Assembly: GCF_020080835.1 (NCBI RefSeq)
Contig: NC_058165.1
Coordinates: forward strand, 6,237,771 to 6,301,770
Length of the DNA: 64,000 bases
Reading direction: 5' to 3'
Source: Cotesia glomerata
Lineage: Eukaryota; Arthropoda; Insecta; Hymenoptera; Braconidae
The translations under genes and the position numbers were made by a program. How positions within the stretch are numbered: position 1 is the stretch's first letter; each line of letters begins with the position of its first letter. The notes under the pieces are model-generated. The model was not told the origin of the DNA. It did not search any database and saw only the letters and a list, made by a program, of their open reading frames with translations. Below, in pieces: positions 24,049-35,679 of the stretch.

Positions 24049-24740
24049 CCAAGGAAAATAATAAACAATTAATTTAAACGTTCGTCAACACTATTTTTTG
24101 ATGCATTTATATAAACTACCTGAATTTTACTTTAAAAATATAAATATTATAATTTTAAATTTAAAAAATACTGACCTGCCATAAAGTTATATATTAAAAG
24201 TCTAATTTTTAATCGTTCATAACTTTTTTAAATAATTGATAACGAATTTTTAATTTTTAGGGAAGATCACTATATAATTAAATTTATCAAAACTAAAAAT
24301 ATAAATTTATATATAAGTTCTTGGTCAAAAATTTGTTCATGCTTAGTTTAAAAGAGTAAGCTTTTACTTCTATAAAATTTAATTTTCAAATCGAGAATAT
24401 ATATTTTTAAATAGGTACATGAAATATCCGTATATATTTATATTTATATTGATGATTTTTTACTATCAATGTATTAAAAAGTACAATTATCACTAGAACA
24501 ATATCTAATATAATTAATAACTACTCAGTTAAGAGATTTATCGAAAGTATGTAATGCAATTGAAGATTTTTATTTACTAGATAACTTGAAAGAGCCTGAC
24601 GTTGATAATTTTGTCGTAAAATATTCAAGGTGATAAACAATTACTAATTTCATATACCTAATTGAAAAGTTGTTTATTGAATTAAATGATTCTAATATCA
24701 TCACAAAAAAAAATATTTTTTAGATGAAAAAAAAAAAAAA
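24049..24740. other. Spacer
   Basis: AT-rich sequence; nothing recognised. Confidence 0.5.
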
Positions 24741-25427
24741 TTAGAAAAACGGTTCACCCTAAAGGCCATCCCTGCAACTTCCCGCTACCTCCATACCTGG
24801 ACGCTTAAAATTGTACTTATGACATTTTTGAGACTTATGAGCTCAAAATATAATTTATGTGATATTTTGAGCTCGCTGAGTTCAAAGAAATAATATTTCT
24901 ATACATTTGAACTCTCCCAGCTCAAAAGTCTGATGGAAGTTTCATAGAACACTATTTTTGGAATTTTCAAACTGCAATAACTTTTGAATGAATCAACCAA
25001 TTTTCACGCGGTTGGCGGCATTCGACGCAGTTTTATCATCCTCATGAGTTATTTTCAGATTTTAATTGATCGAACCAAAAATTTCGGAGTAATCCCGAAA
25101 AAACACTTTTTTCGGTTTTCTTTCGTTCACGATATCTCTCGAATGAATCAACCAATTTCGACCAGCTTGGTGGCGATCGACGTGGTTTTTCAATCTTAAA
25201 GGCGGATTAGTTTTTGAAATTGATCGATAAAGCCGTTTAAAAGTTATTCCAAAAAAACCACTTTCAAAAAAAATTTTTTTCTTATTTTTTTGAGATTTTT
25301 CTAAATTTCTCAAAATCTATCGGTCCGAATCGGTTCAAATTCACAGGAAATCTAAGTTTGAGGGAACTCTTTAGAACGCCGTTTAGTAGATTCCGATCGG
25401 TTTAGTCGTTCAAAAGTTATAAGCGAG

Positions 25428-25580
<153 letters not shown>

Positions 25581-25767
25581 TCTGTGGAATGTCATGTATG
25601 ATGGCCTGCTGAGACTGACTCTTCCAAGAAGTGTCAAGCTTGTTGCATATGCAGATGACGTAGTTGTCGTAATCGTTGCTAAACACCTAGATGAGATAAA
25701 CCACATGTTCGGTATCACCTTAACCAGGTTAGCTATTATATACGTGACTGAATAAAGTAGTCAGTAC

Positions 25768-25930
25768 TTGTCTCGGATAGCTTAACTGGTAGAGCCCTTG
25801 GCGCGTAACCGAGAGATCTGGGTTCGATTCCCAGTCTGGGCTGTCTGATTATTTTTTCAATTACGGAAAAATTCCCACTGAGTAGATCCCCCCTTTCCCC
25901 TATCCGTTCTTTCCCAACTCCCTTAAAAAA
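25768..25930 (+). repeat. tRNA-derived SINE, left unit
   Basis: A-box TAGCTTAACTGGTAGAGC, then GGCGCGTAACCGAGAG as an anticodon-arm-like segment and perfect B-box GGTTCGATTCC. The tail is CTGTCTGATTATTTTTTC, ACGGAAAAATTCCCACTGAG and a C-rich stretch. It is a plausible RNA polymerase III promoter, but not a tRNA gene because of its tail and its relatives. Confidence 0.82.
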
Positions 25931-25959
25931 ATTTGCTTTAATATGGCTCATAATTTATA

Positions 25960-26121
25960 GCTAAATTTGTCATTAAAGACAAATTTGGGAACTGGGGAAA
26001 TAAAGGATAAAGGGGGGAGGAGGGACCTTACTCAGTAGGAATTTTTCGGTAACCGAAAAAATAATTCAGACAGCCCAGACCGGGACTCGAACCCGGATCG
26101 TTTGGTTACGCGCCAATTAGG
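25960..26121 (-). repeat. tRNA-derived SINE, right unit
   Basis: On the minus strand it reads TTGGCGCGTAACCAAACGAT, then GGGTTCGAGTCCCGGTCTGG (B-box) and CTGTCTGAATTATTTTTTCG with the same tail as the left unit. The A-box part of the head is lost. Confidence 0.8.
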
Positions 26122-27252
26122 AGAAAGTTAACCGGTGGATGAACTCAATGAATCTACAACTGGCTAAACAGAAGACTGAGGCTGTGCTTATTAACAGCAG
26201 AAAAGTGATAGAGACCATAAAGCTGAAAGTCGGAGAACAAGAAATCACATCACAACGATATATCCGATATCTGGGAATGATGCTTGATGCCCGACTCAAC
26301 TTTAAGCAGCAAGTCGAACACGTGAGTGCAAAAGCATCAGCAGTGGTAGCTTAGCACGACTGATGCCAAACGTCGGAGGCCCAAAGCAGAGCAGAAGATT
26401 ACTGCTATCATCTGTAGTCACATCAATGCTCACTTACGGAATATCTATCTGGAGAAAGGCTGGACCAGTCTACCGTCTGAGTGCCTTAAGAGTAGCAAGC
26501 GCCTTCCGCACAATATCTATGGAAGCAGTGAGTGTCATTTCCGGAACTTTGCCTCTCAGAGTCTTAGCTGAGAAAAGCTGACAGAAGAGCATCGATGGCA
26601 ACTACAATGGGATGCCACAGTGAAGGGTAGGTGGACGCATCGTCTCATATCAAGGATCAACGTTTGGCTAAACCGGAGTCACGGTGAGGTCAACTATTAT
26701 CTTACGTAGATGTTATCAAGACACGGCTGTTTCCGGGCGTATCTCCACCGCTTTAAGCATGATAATTCCCCAGAGTGCCCGTCCTGCCCAGGAGTCAATG
26801 AAGATGCAGAGCACGTCTTCTTTGAGTGCCCACGTTTTTATCCACAGCGAGATGAGCTGGAGAATATCCTGAAGAGGAAAATCCAACCAGAGACAATAGT
26901 AGAAGCTATGCTGTCATCAGAGGCTGCCTGGAACGCCACAAACACGTTTGCCACGGGAGTCCTCTCAGACCTGCGGTCCATAGAAAGAAGAAGAGCGAAT
27001 GACGCCAATCAGAAGGAGGAAAGAATAACACCTTAGCCACCAGAAGAAAGAGCAGTAGCTAGATCCTCCCCTCACGAAGTAATGCCTGACGGCGGTTTCC
27101 ATGAGGGATTAGGGGAAAGAGGAAAAGGGGTTTAGGGTTTAGTGGGTAGGGGCGCTAGCGTCGAGTTTTAGTATGACACTGCGTCGAGTCGCCACATATC
27201 CAGGCCAAACAGCTATGCCTAGAATCCGTAAAAAGGATTCCCCCCCCCCCTT

Positions 27253-27318
27253 AAAAAAAAAAAAAAAACACACACACACACATACATACATACATACATA
27301 CATACATACATACATACA

Positions 27319-27350
<32 letters not shown>
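27253..27350. repeat. Poly-A then CA and CATA microsatellite, 3' side of LINE
   Basis: Ten C, TT, sixteen A, then CA units (27269-27280) and CATA units. This A-tail-to-ACAY junction is what targeted insertion by a Waldo- or Mino-like R1 element would leave. Confidence 0.9.
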
Positions 27351-27352
<2 letters not shown>

Positions 27353-27383
27353 CAGACATAGTGACAACATCACGGGGGTAGTC

Positions 27384-27783
27384 AATATAATAGATTATTA
27401 TCTATCATGTATCATTGTGATAACACTAAGAGAAAATATTTGTTTTGAAAAAAATGAGAAATGAAATAACTAATTAATTTTTTTAAAAGTTGCAATAATT
27501 TCATTTCTTAGCTCAAGAAATAAAAATTTGTTCTCAAGTTAACTTCATTGTTGAAAAAAAGTTTTCTACTTTGACAAAAAACAATTTTGGATCAAAATTT
27601 GCCAGTTATTTATCTAGAATTGTTTTTTTTTTAAATCAAAAAATTTTTTTTTAACCAGAAAGTTATTGTGAAAAAAATTTTTGCACCTTCAGCCAATAAA
27701 TTAAATTGCTGAATATTTTTAACAAATTACTTTCTTGTTACAACTTTGCTCATTTGTTTCAAAAGAAATTTTTTCTCATTATA
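27384..27783. other. Spacer
   Basis: AT-rich; nothing recognised beyond A and T runs. Confidence 0.5.
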
Positions 27784-27785
27784 CA

Positions 27786-28605
27786 CACGGAAATAACAAG
27801 ATTACACTGGATAACATTCCAAATTGTACTCAGTGACGTCTATAGTGAAAAGAAATTTCAGATAGTAGCTCGTATAATCCAGATTATATTGAGTGATAAC
27901 TGGATTATACTCATCGTAATTTTCCATTTTCTCTAGTAAAATCTCAAATTATATCGCGTAAGATTCTACTAGATATAATCCGAGATTGTATCCTGTAGAA
28001 TTTGGACTATACTCAGTAGAATCTTGGATTATACCCAGTAATATCTGTGCCATTTTCTTTCTAGCGCCTGCGCGTGAAGTGCTGTTTACAATTTATGAAT
28101 TATAGTCAATCATCAGTATATTGAACATTAAAAAAATATAATCAGTGCATTAATTAGTGTGTGAACATTTATATTTTGTGCTATGTAACAATATGTTTTA
28201 TAGCTGTTATAATTATTAAAATTACAAGATATGTAAAAATAGTGTACAAGACGTATGTCTTTACGTTTAGACTTTTGACAATAAGATCTAACCTGTTCAT
28301 AGTCATATGAAAAAGCTAAGTGCGCAGACGGTAGAAAAAATCGTGGAGATATCACTGGGTATAATCCAAGATTTTACTGAGTATAATTGAAATTCTACAG
28401 GAGACAATCTTGGAGTATATTTAGCGGAATCTTACGCGGTATAATCTGGGATTTTACTGGGGGAAATAGGAGATTACAACGAGTATATCGCAGATATTAC
28501 TCAGTATAATCTGGATTATACTAGCTACTATCTGAAATTTTTTCACTACAGATATCACTGAGTATAATCTGAAATGTTATCGAGTGTAATCTTGTTCTTT
28601 TCGAG
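27786..28605. mobile_element. CACGGAA-type foldback element, copy 1
   Basis: The left arm (ACAAGATTACACTGGATAAC..., ATTTCAGATAGTAGC) mirrors the right arm (GCTACTATCTGAAATT..., GTAATCTTGTTCTTTTCG). The arms are full of TATAATC/GATTATA words and enclose a unique centre (about 28060-28345). The centre shares GTGCTGTTTACAATTTATGA with the second copy at 39773-40452. No transposase is present. The exact outer ends are slightly worn. Confidence 0.8.
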
Positions 28606-28607
28606 TA

Positions 28608-31600
28608 CATGTAATCTCCAATATTTGTAAACGATAATTTTTATAAATAGAAAAAATGTATGAACCAAGTTATTTTTTTTATATAATATCATTATTATTA
28701 TTGTTATTATAAACATAGATGGTATTGTTATGGTGATTGTTAACATTAATCGTTACTGTGGGATGCAACCGAATCGTTTAGTTAATTTAGTCAATTATCC
28801 TAGTCTTCCTACGCGCGTATCCTCTGATCCGTGGAATTGAGTTTGCATCGCGCAATTTCACCACCGGCTGATCTCAATTGTAACATGAGACAATTCTGAC
28901 TTGTGTTATTGTTATTTTGATCACCCGAAATAATTTATCATTCCTGAGTTTATCCGGCGCTCTCGTTCATTATTTCAAATCAAATCGATTCTGGATGACC
29001 GGATTCATTATTTATTTTTTACGATTCATTTTGCTACACCAGAAGAAACAAGAAAATTACTTTTTGTATTTTATATTAGTCAGAAATTTATAACAAAAAT
29101 TCTCAATAAAAATTTTAAATATAATCAACAAAATAATAAAAGCTATTACACATCAGACTATTATTGTCTTGGAATTCGGAAGCTATCGAATTAATCTCTG
29201 GGATATTCAATTACTGAAATACTAGTACACTGTAGGTGGATATTCCCTGCTATGCCTATTACTACCCCGCCTGTCATTCAACACCTATGTAACAATCCTG
29301 TATAAATACTTGCTCGCATGCACGCCCTTTTCGAAATCCACGAATTCTACAGTCGTTCCGGCTTGGTAATTCCTGATCCTTTGATCCTAAATTCAAACTA
29401 CATTGCTTTGCAGTACATATCTATATAGTAGTTTATAAACTCAAGCTAACGCTTTATTGTATAACCTATCAAACATATATTACCTCGAAAGTTAATAGTC
29501 AATTAAAACTTCAAACAAATTTAGCTTCGATGCTTGTTTTTTTAAGTCTACACCTTCAAACTTGGATTAACTAATTATTAAAATTATATACTGCAAATAA
29601 TAATGATGATTAGCTCTATACTGTTAAAAATTCGAGAAGTCAGTGATTTATCATTGATTCAATTCCTTCGGAGTAAAATTCACTCACAGAAGGATTTAAT
29701 TTATACTGTTAATGAAAAAAAAAACACTCTACAGTGTTTGAGTATTCGTTCAAAACAATAAAATGCGTACTATATAACCTTTTTCCGCAATTTGATACAA
29801 CAAATGAATTGCATCAGATTTTTTTCATTTCTACAAGTATCATTTTTTTATAAATTCTCTCTATAATAATTTGTTTGTTAATAATTCCTAAAAATGACCA
29901 AACATCAATTAATTTCAGGAACATTGAATTAAACTTAGTATTGTTAAGAATGGAAAAAAATATATATGGCCATATCAGACCATTTTTATGGGTTCTAAGG
30001 TTTATTCATCTATAGCCTTATTTACTCTTGCCACTAATAATTTAAAATTTAATAATAACAACTAGCAACTTGCAGTCACTATGCGACTGCCAAGATTTAC
30101 AGATTATGAATAAGAAAATTTTGACGTAATGATTTTTTAATATTTCTATTCACACTACACATAGTTTGGATACTTGTAAAATGAATTAAAAAAATAATAT
30201 TTCTATCACAGGATCAATTACAAATAATTTAATGGGCAAATGTGACGGATAAAAATTTATAGAACCAACAAACTATTAAAACTCCTCTGAAAACTTAACA
30301 TAAAAATTGACTATCACTGGGAAATATATAAAACTGTGAAAAGGCATAAATTCTTATCAAGCCCTTTCTGAAGATACCTAATTTAACTATTAAAATTCCT
30401 TTCAAAATAATAATAAATTCGTCACAAAATTTTTTTTACCCTCTGAATTATTCAAATCATAAATGAATATCGCCGAAAAAATATCAAAACCAATTTATGA
30501 TAAAGGTATGCCCGTTAAAAAATTTTTCTCAGTCTCCTAGTTATATAAATTAATTTTTGATATTTAACTACATTCACGTGTACAAAACAAAATAAATAAA
30601 TCAAAAAATGATGTTTATTGTGAAATTCGAATCTATTTATAATAACTTGGAAAACTTACCATAATAAATTAATTATTAGTGAAGAGCATATGCAACATTG
30701 AAAAGGCATAAATTCAGATCAAGACCTTTCCAATGATACTAAATTTAATTTAAAAAATTCTTATTATCATGTTAATACATCGGAGAGAAAACTTTCCTTA
30801 TTTTCTTAATTGGACAGATAATAATAATAATTTTATTTTTTTGTTTCAGGTACGTCTTATCAAAAAACACAATGCAAGCATTCAATAATACCAACGACCG
30901 TAAGAAAATCCTTATGTATTGCTTTCAATCTACTGTACTTAGAGCATAATAAAAATACGATATTATTTTAACAAATACTTATTCATTATTCATCAAGTAG
31001 AAGTATCAAAAGCTCTCATAAACTCATTGAAGCAAATCGCAATGAAAAATTTTCATATAATGATATCTTATTAATGTGATGATGATTATTAATAACGAAC
31101 AGATTAGAACTCAAAAGCGGATTTATAAAACAAAAATAAACAGTATAGCGATAAAAATAATATTATAATACCGGTATAACTTAATGAGTCATGACTCAAA
31201 GTCCGACTCGTACGACTTGGTGCATAACGAATTACACTTCTGGGCCTCGTAATTCAATTTGCCCGTAGGGTGAAGAGTCCACTGTAAAGCCTCTCATCCT
31301 CATCATGACTGAGGAGATTAACGAGCGTGCCACCTCCTCCCACCCACCCAACTCGACCCGCGCACCTATTCAATTAAATAATCGAATTTTTTACGCTTAT
31401 CCTAAATGCCCTGAAACAACTGATCCGTGTTACGCGTAATAACACGGAACGGTTAAATAAACACAGAAAAAAATAAAATTTGACAATCTATAACAGCCCC
31501 CCCCCTCTCCCCGTAACATACTAGAAAACTACTAAAGACTCAAAAAGCTTTCAAGGGTCAGCGAAATAGTGAACAGACTCTATTGTTTACGAAAAATAGA

Positions 31601-31805
31601 CTAGGAACAATGAATCGGAGCTTTAGAATCCTTCGAGTTATTTTCGAATCGGATGTAAATAAAGTACAGAAAAAAAAATTTTGCACGTCTCATAAGCGAA
31701 GCTGATGAGGTAGTGCTCCACTCTTGTCCTACAAAAATCAAGTGATTTTTTGAACTAAAATTGTCTCTATCTATTTTCTATCGCACTTGTAGAATAATAT
31801 TTACA
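28608..31805. other. Long spacer with old repeats
   Basis: Unique AT-rich DNA. A GC-richer, non-repetitive patch lies at 28790-28990 and another at 31190-31450; neither has a usable reading frame. Both could be regulatory or non-coding conserved sequence, which cannot be judged here. An old repeat at 30110-30400 recurs in part at 30600-30770 and at 58300-58560. Confidence 0.5.
30110..30770 (+). repeat. Old repeat, two partial units
   Basis: Shared words are AAAAGGCATAAATTC, ATCAAG and CTTTC, and GATAC with AATTTAA, at 30341-30390 and again at 30698-30745. The first unit also matches 58300-58560 over about 250 bases (ATAGTTTGGATAC / ATAGTTTGGGTAC, GGATCAATT, TTGACTATC). The element class is unknown. 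Confidence 0.6.
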
Positions 31806-31807
31806 CA

Positions 31808-33032
31808 CACTGTAAAAAAAAAAACCGGTGTGAGTCCATGCGGTGTACGGTGTTAAAAATTCCGGTGTTAAATTCAACACCGAAATCGGTGTAGCAGTAA
31901 CACCGGTCGCGGTGTAAATATTTTTTTCGGTGTTAAATCGGTGTTATAAATTTTCCGGTGCTGATAATATTTTAAGTAACACAATTTTTATAATTAAACT
32001 TTTTATGTTTAATAATTAAAGATAAATAATCAAAAAAAAGTTAATATTTAATTTAGAAAGTTTAAAATAATAAAATATAAAGTAGATAAAAGTTTTTGAT
32101 TAAAATAAATACACTGTAAAAAATTTCGATGTAAAACCGGACCCAGAGCACTTAACATGGCCGTGTAGTGTGAAATAATGGTGTGAAATTCTCTCGGTGT
32201 AAATTTTCGATCCGTGTTACTTTAACACCATTATTAAAGGACAATTTTAGGACATCATATAGATAATCGGAAACGCTAAAATAGTGGATTTTAGTAATTA
32301 TTTCATAACTTTTAAGTATTTTTTTTAAGATTTTCGGAATACTTCTAAGATAATTTTAGAATCAATGCAATTTATTTGAAGCAATTTAGTTAAAATTTTG
32401 TCCTTAAATCTTATGCGGAACCTTTTTTGAATAATCTTAAAACATTTTTTTAACTATTTGAGAACAAATTTTGAATACTTTTGAGACACTTTTCGGATAT
32501 TTTTGAGACAATTTTGGAACATTGTTTGGACAGTTTTAGAGTGTTTTTACAACAAATTTGAAACATTTTTAGAACAATTTCACGACAATTTTGAACGTTT
32601 TTTAAATGATTTTCATATAGATAATTTATTTTTGCACAGCTGTAGATTTTTCATGTTTAAAACATCCATTATATTATGAGAAACATCATGGTTACGATAA
32701 AAATAATTATTATATTGTTCCTAAACATTTAATATTGTAAATACTATTTAACTTGTTGTATAACATTCATTAAATCGATTTCTGCGTAACTTTATAAATT
32801 GAAAATTCTTAAATAAATGTTACTTGTCTCATTTTGATAAATATTGAATATTAATTGTGTTTTATGGATCATGTAATATTCATACTCCGATATGGTGTAA
32901 AATTATTCTACTGTTACACCGGTATTACACCGGTTTAACACCGCAAAAGAGCACCGCTACACCGGTGTTATACACAGGTGTTACATAGCGGTGTTAAAAT
33001 GAGTCCATTTTAACACCGCTTTTTTTACAGTG
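31808..33032. mobile_element. CACTG element with GGTGTTA arrays
   Basis: Ends CACTGTAAAAAAAAAAACCG and GCTTTTTTTACAGTG, flanked by CA on both sides (31806-31807, 33033-33034). Both arms are crowded with GGTGTTA/GGTGTAA words and their complement ACACCGG. A second CACTGTAAAAAATTTCG start lies at 32113, so a related element may be nested or duplicated. 32300-32600 has loose repeats of TTTTNGAACAATTTT type. Non-coding. Confidence 0.82.
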
Positions 33033-33337
33033 CATAAATGTCATGGAACAACACTTGTTTAAACACTTATGACATTTTTAAGACATTTTGCTTTTTAAAT
33101 AAATGAAAAAAATGTTTAAAAAAATTATTCCGTGGACATCTGTATGTCTGATGTACATATGGAAACTGGCGTGGTCACGATAACTGCTGAAAAACTTAAC
33201 TGATCAAGTCCATTTTTTTATACGCTTCAGAATTATCCAAAACTAAGTCCTGTCGAAGATCACGGTCGAATTCAATGTAGCTTAATTATAATCTATACTA
33301 ATAAATGGAGAGCCAGTTTTTTTTTCCAGTTATACTG

Positions 33338-34098
33338 CACGGAGAAAAAAATTTAGCTACAGGAACTCTATAGTAGTTAGTTAGTTGTAAAAAGTTCCAG
33401 TAGGTTAATGTATTCTTATGGTAACTATACCGTTTGGCTCCTACAACTCTATGTCGTTGAGCTCTGAGAGCTAAACGTTATTTACCTCTCACAACTCTAC
33501 AGGATCGTTCTGAGACTATAACAAATTGTAACAAATTTATAATGCGCGATTTAATATTGGTAATTTAATAAATAAATGCAGCAGAACGAGTTTATATTGC
33601 CAATAATAATTGTTTATGACAAATAAAAATAGTATTATAATAGAAATAAAATAATAATAGAACTTATATTATAAAGAAAAATTATCACAATCACAATATA
33701 TTAAATTAAATTAACAGTCACTGCAAATGAACCTTGAAAAACCATAAATACAAAACCGTTCTAACGAAATTCAATTTGACAAAAAAAAAAAAATACCTAT
33801 TTCCTTAAATAAATAAACTGGAAACTTAATTGTCCTCATATATTTTTAATAATATGAATAAGTAACAAAATAATTATGTTTGTCATTTTGGAAGGTTATG
33901 AAATATGTTAGCGCACTCCACTACTGCGCAACGTTAAGCTCTCCCAACTATACCGTTGGTCTCTCAGAACTATCCCGTTGAGCTCTGAGAGTGCAACAAC
34001 ATTTAGTTATCAGAACTAAATAAAATTTTGTTACTGTAACTCTATAGCAAACAGTAAACTGTGTATAGTTATGGTAACTCTACAATTTCGTTCCCAGA
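33338..34098 (-). mobile_element. Family 2 element, truncated
   Basis: Reverse orientation. The intact end is CACGGAGAAAAAAATTT, preceded by TG, followed by family sequence with the palindromic GAGCTCTGAGAGC words near 33460 and 33980. Homology stops inside the far subterminal region at CGTTCCCAGA, so one TIR is missing. Confidence 0.82.
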
Positions 34099-34529
34099 AA
34101 ACTATTGAACCGATCGGAATAATACTTATACCGTAAGATGCAACGTGTTTCGGAGAAGGTTTTAGTATATGATATGTTGGTGATTACTTATTCAGAACCT
34201 ATATTGTTTTGAGTTAGAAATAATGAATTTTTATTGTAACTAAATATATTCTATTGATTGTCATTTGTTTAAAATAAATTTTTTAATTCTATTGGTTATT
34301 ATTATGTCCTACCCGTGAAAAAATTTTCTGATCAGACTATATCAGGCCTGATATAAACCGTCCATATCAGGCCTGATATGGAAATTGGCCATATCAGACT
34401 ATATATGCCTTGATATAAGTATATCAGACTATGTACCCCCCCCCCCCAGTAAAAAAAATTATATATCATTATATTACATAATTATATTTAATTACATAAT
34501 TATATATAATTATTTCCATAGGAAAAAAA

Positions 34530-34615
34530 AAATCTGCGCGAGTGGGGATCGAACCGTAGACCTACCGTTTGAAAGACTAATTCACTACCCTTTTACCTAA
34601 GAGACTTACTTGGAA
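34530..34615 (-). repeat. tRNA-like SINE relic, minus strand
   Basis: On the minus strand, TTAGGTAAAAGGGTAGTGAA resembles a worn A-box arm and GGTCTACGGTTCGATCCCCA contains a good B-box, followed by a CGCGCAGATTTTTTTTTTCC tail. It lies inside the CCCGTG element. Confidence 0.6.
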
Positions 34616-35107
34616 AACAAATTTTATTATAACTAAAAGTAATGCAAATCGTATACATGATCGATTCGTGGTGAACAAAATTTTTTATCTAATTTATTGA
34701 TTATTAACTGTCAATATTTATATATAATAATGGTATCTATATTTAGATTTATAAAATTATATATGTATACATGAAATCGCAAAAATGATTCTACGATATA
34801 TTGTTAAGGTACTTCGTTGCTTTAGAATTTATAATTTCTTTGAAATTAAAAAAATAATCGACGTAAAATCAGAATTGAAAGCTTAAATTTTGATGGAATT
34901 ATTTGTTTAGTATATGGAACTATATATTGCTGGAGGGCCTGGCTAACAATTTTTGAACTTGACAAAATTAATATTTTTTGTGAAATTAAATTTTTTTTTC
35001 TTCCTATTATTTCATCCAAAAAATACTATATATTAAAAGATTGTTAATCATTGGAGTAACAGACTCTTAGATAGAAAAAGAGAATGTTTTATGGTAATCA
35101 CAAAATA

Positions 35108-35263
35108 CCCACTGGAGTAAAAAAAATTATATAGAATTCTATATGATTCATATATAATTTTATATGAATTATATATACATCTATATAATTATAAATGAAT
35201 TACATGTTTCTATATAATTAGATATGAATCATATATAATGATATATAGTTTTTTTTACTCGGG
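35108..35263. mobile_element. 156-bp nested MITE
   Basis: CCCACTGGAGTAAAAAAAAT and GTTTTTTTTACTCGGG form inverted ends flanked by TA (35106-35107, 35264-35265). The inside is nearly all ATATA palindromes. A similar left end (C-run then AGTAAAAAAAATTATATA) at 34436 suggests a second, partial copy. Confidence 0.7.
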
Positions 35264-35679
35264 TATGCCTTTATATGGGTACATAAGACTACTTATGTGC
35301 TGGTAAGGGTATGAGTATATCAGACTATATGAATCCATATCAAGTTATATCAACTCTGATCAGGGATTTTTTTTTCAAGTTTATCAAAGTATATATAACT
35401 TTATAAGGTTATATCAGGGCATATCAGGACCTATTAAAAAATAATGTAAAATTTGATATGAGCATAACAAGCTATATCAAGTCTGATATAGACATATCAA
35501 ATTTATAAGGCTTGATCAGGCCTGATATGGCCAATTTTCATATCAGGCCATATCAGGACATATCAAAAATTAAATATGGACATATCAGATCATATCAGGC
35601 CAGATATGAGCATATCAAAAATTTTTATATGGCCTTATCAGCTCATATCAAGCCTGACCAGAATATTTTTTCACGGGTA

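Larger units (their letters stand above)
25729..26127. mobile_element. Tail-to-tail pair of tRNA-derived SINEs inside the LINE
   Basis: The insertion lies between TTAACCAGG (25720-25728) and TTAACCGG (26128-26135), a likely target duplication. Deleting it restores the LINE reading frame. The left copy is on the plus strand (25768-25930) and the right copy on the minus strand (about 25960-26121), so the unit is an imperfect palindrome with the tRNA heads outside. Confidence 0.82.
25582..27266 (+). pseudogene. R1-clade non-LTR retrotransposon, 5'-truncated and broken
   Basis: The first piece (25582-25728) encodes the end of a reverse transcriptase catalytic region, with the motif YADD in VKLVAYADDVVVVI. 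A SINE pair interrupts at 25729-26127. The frame resumes at 26136 (WMNSMNLQLAKQKTEAVLI), shifts near 26353, and meets stops at about 26579 and 26706. The C-terminal part (26709-27036) keeps the CX2CX8HX4C zinc-binding pattern (CPSC...H...C) and ends at TAG 27034-27036. A 3' UTR and an A run (27253-27268) follow. The C-terminal layout and the CA/CATA flanks suggest the R1 clade, near Waldo or Mino. It is dead. Confidence 0.88.
34312..35677. mobile_element. CCCGTG element packed with TATCAGG words
   Basis: Ends CCCGTGAAAAAATTTTCTG and CAGAATATTTTTTCACGGG, flanked by TA on both sides (34310-34311, 35678-35679). Both arms (34325-34435 and 35290-35660) contain more than 25 copies of TATCA or its complement, often as ATATCAGGCCTGATAT. 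Between them are a SINE relic and a nested 156-bp MITE. Non-coding. Confidence 0.85.

Noticed and set aside
25768..25845. Functional tRNA gene
   Set aside because: The head has good A and B boxes but is followed by a family-specific SINE tail, and relatives at 17370 and 26121 share that tail.
34312..35677. CRISPR array from the repeated TATCAGG words
   Set aside because: Words are short, irregularly spaced and lie in an insect-like transposon; there are no constant-length repeats with spacers and no cas genes.
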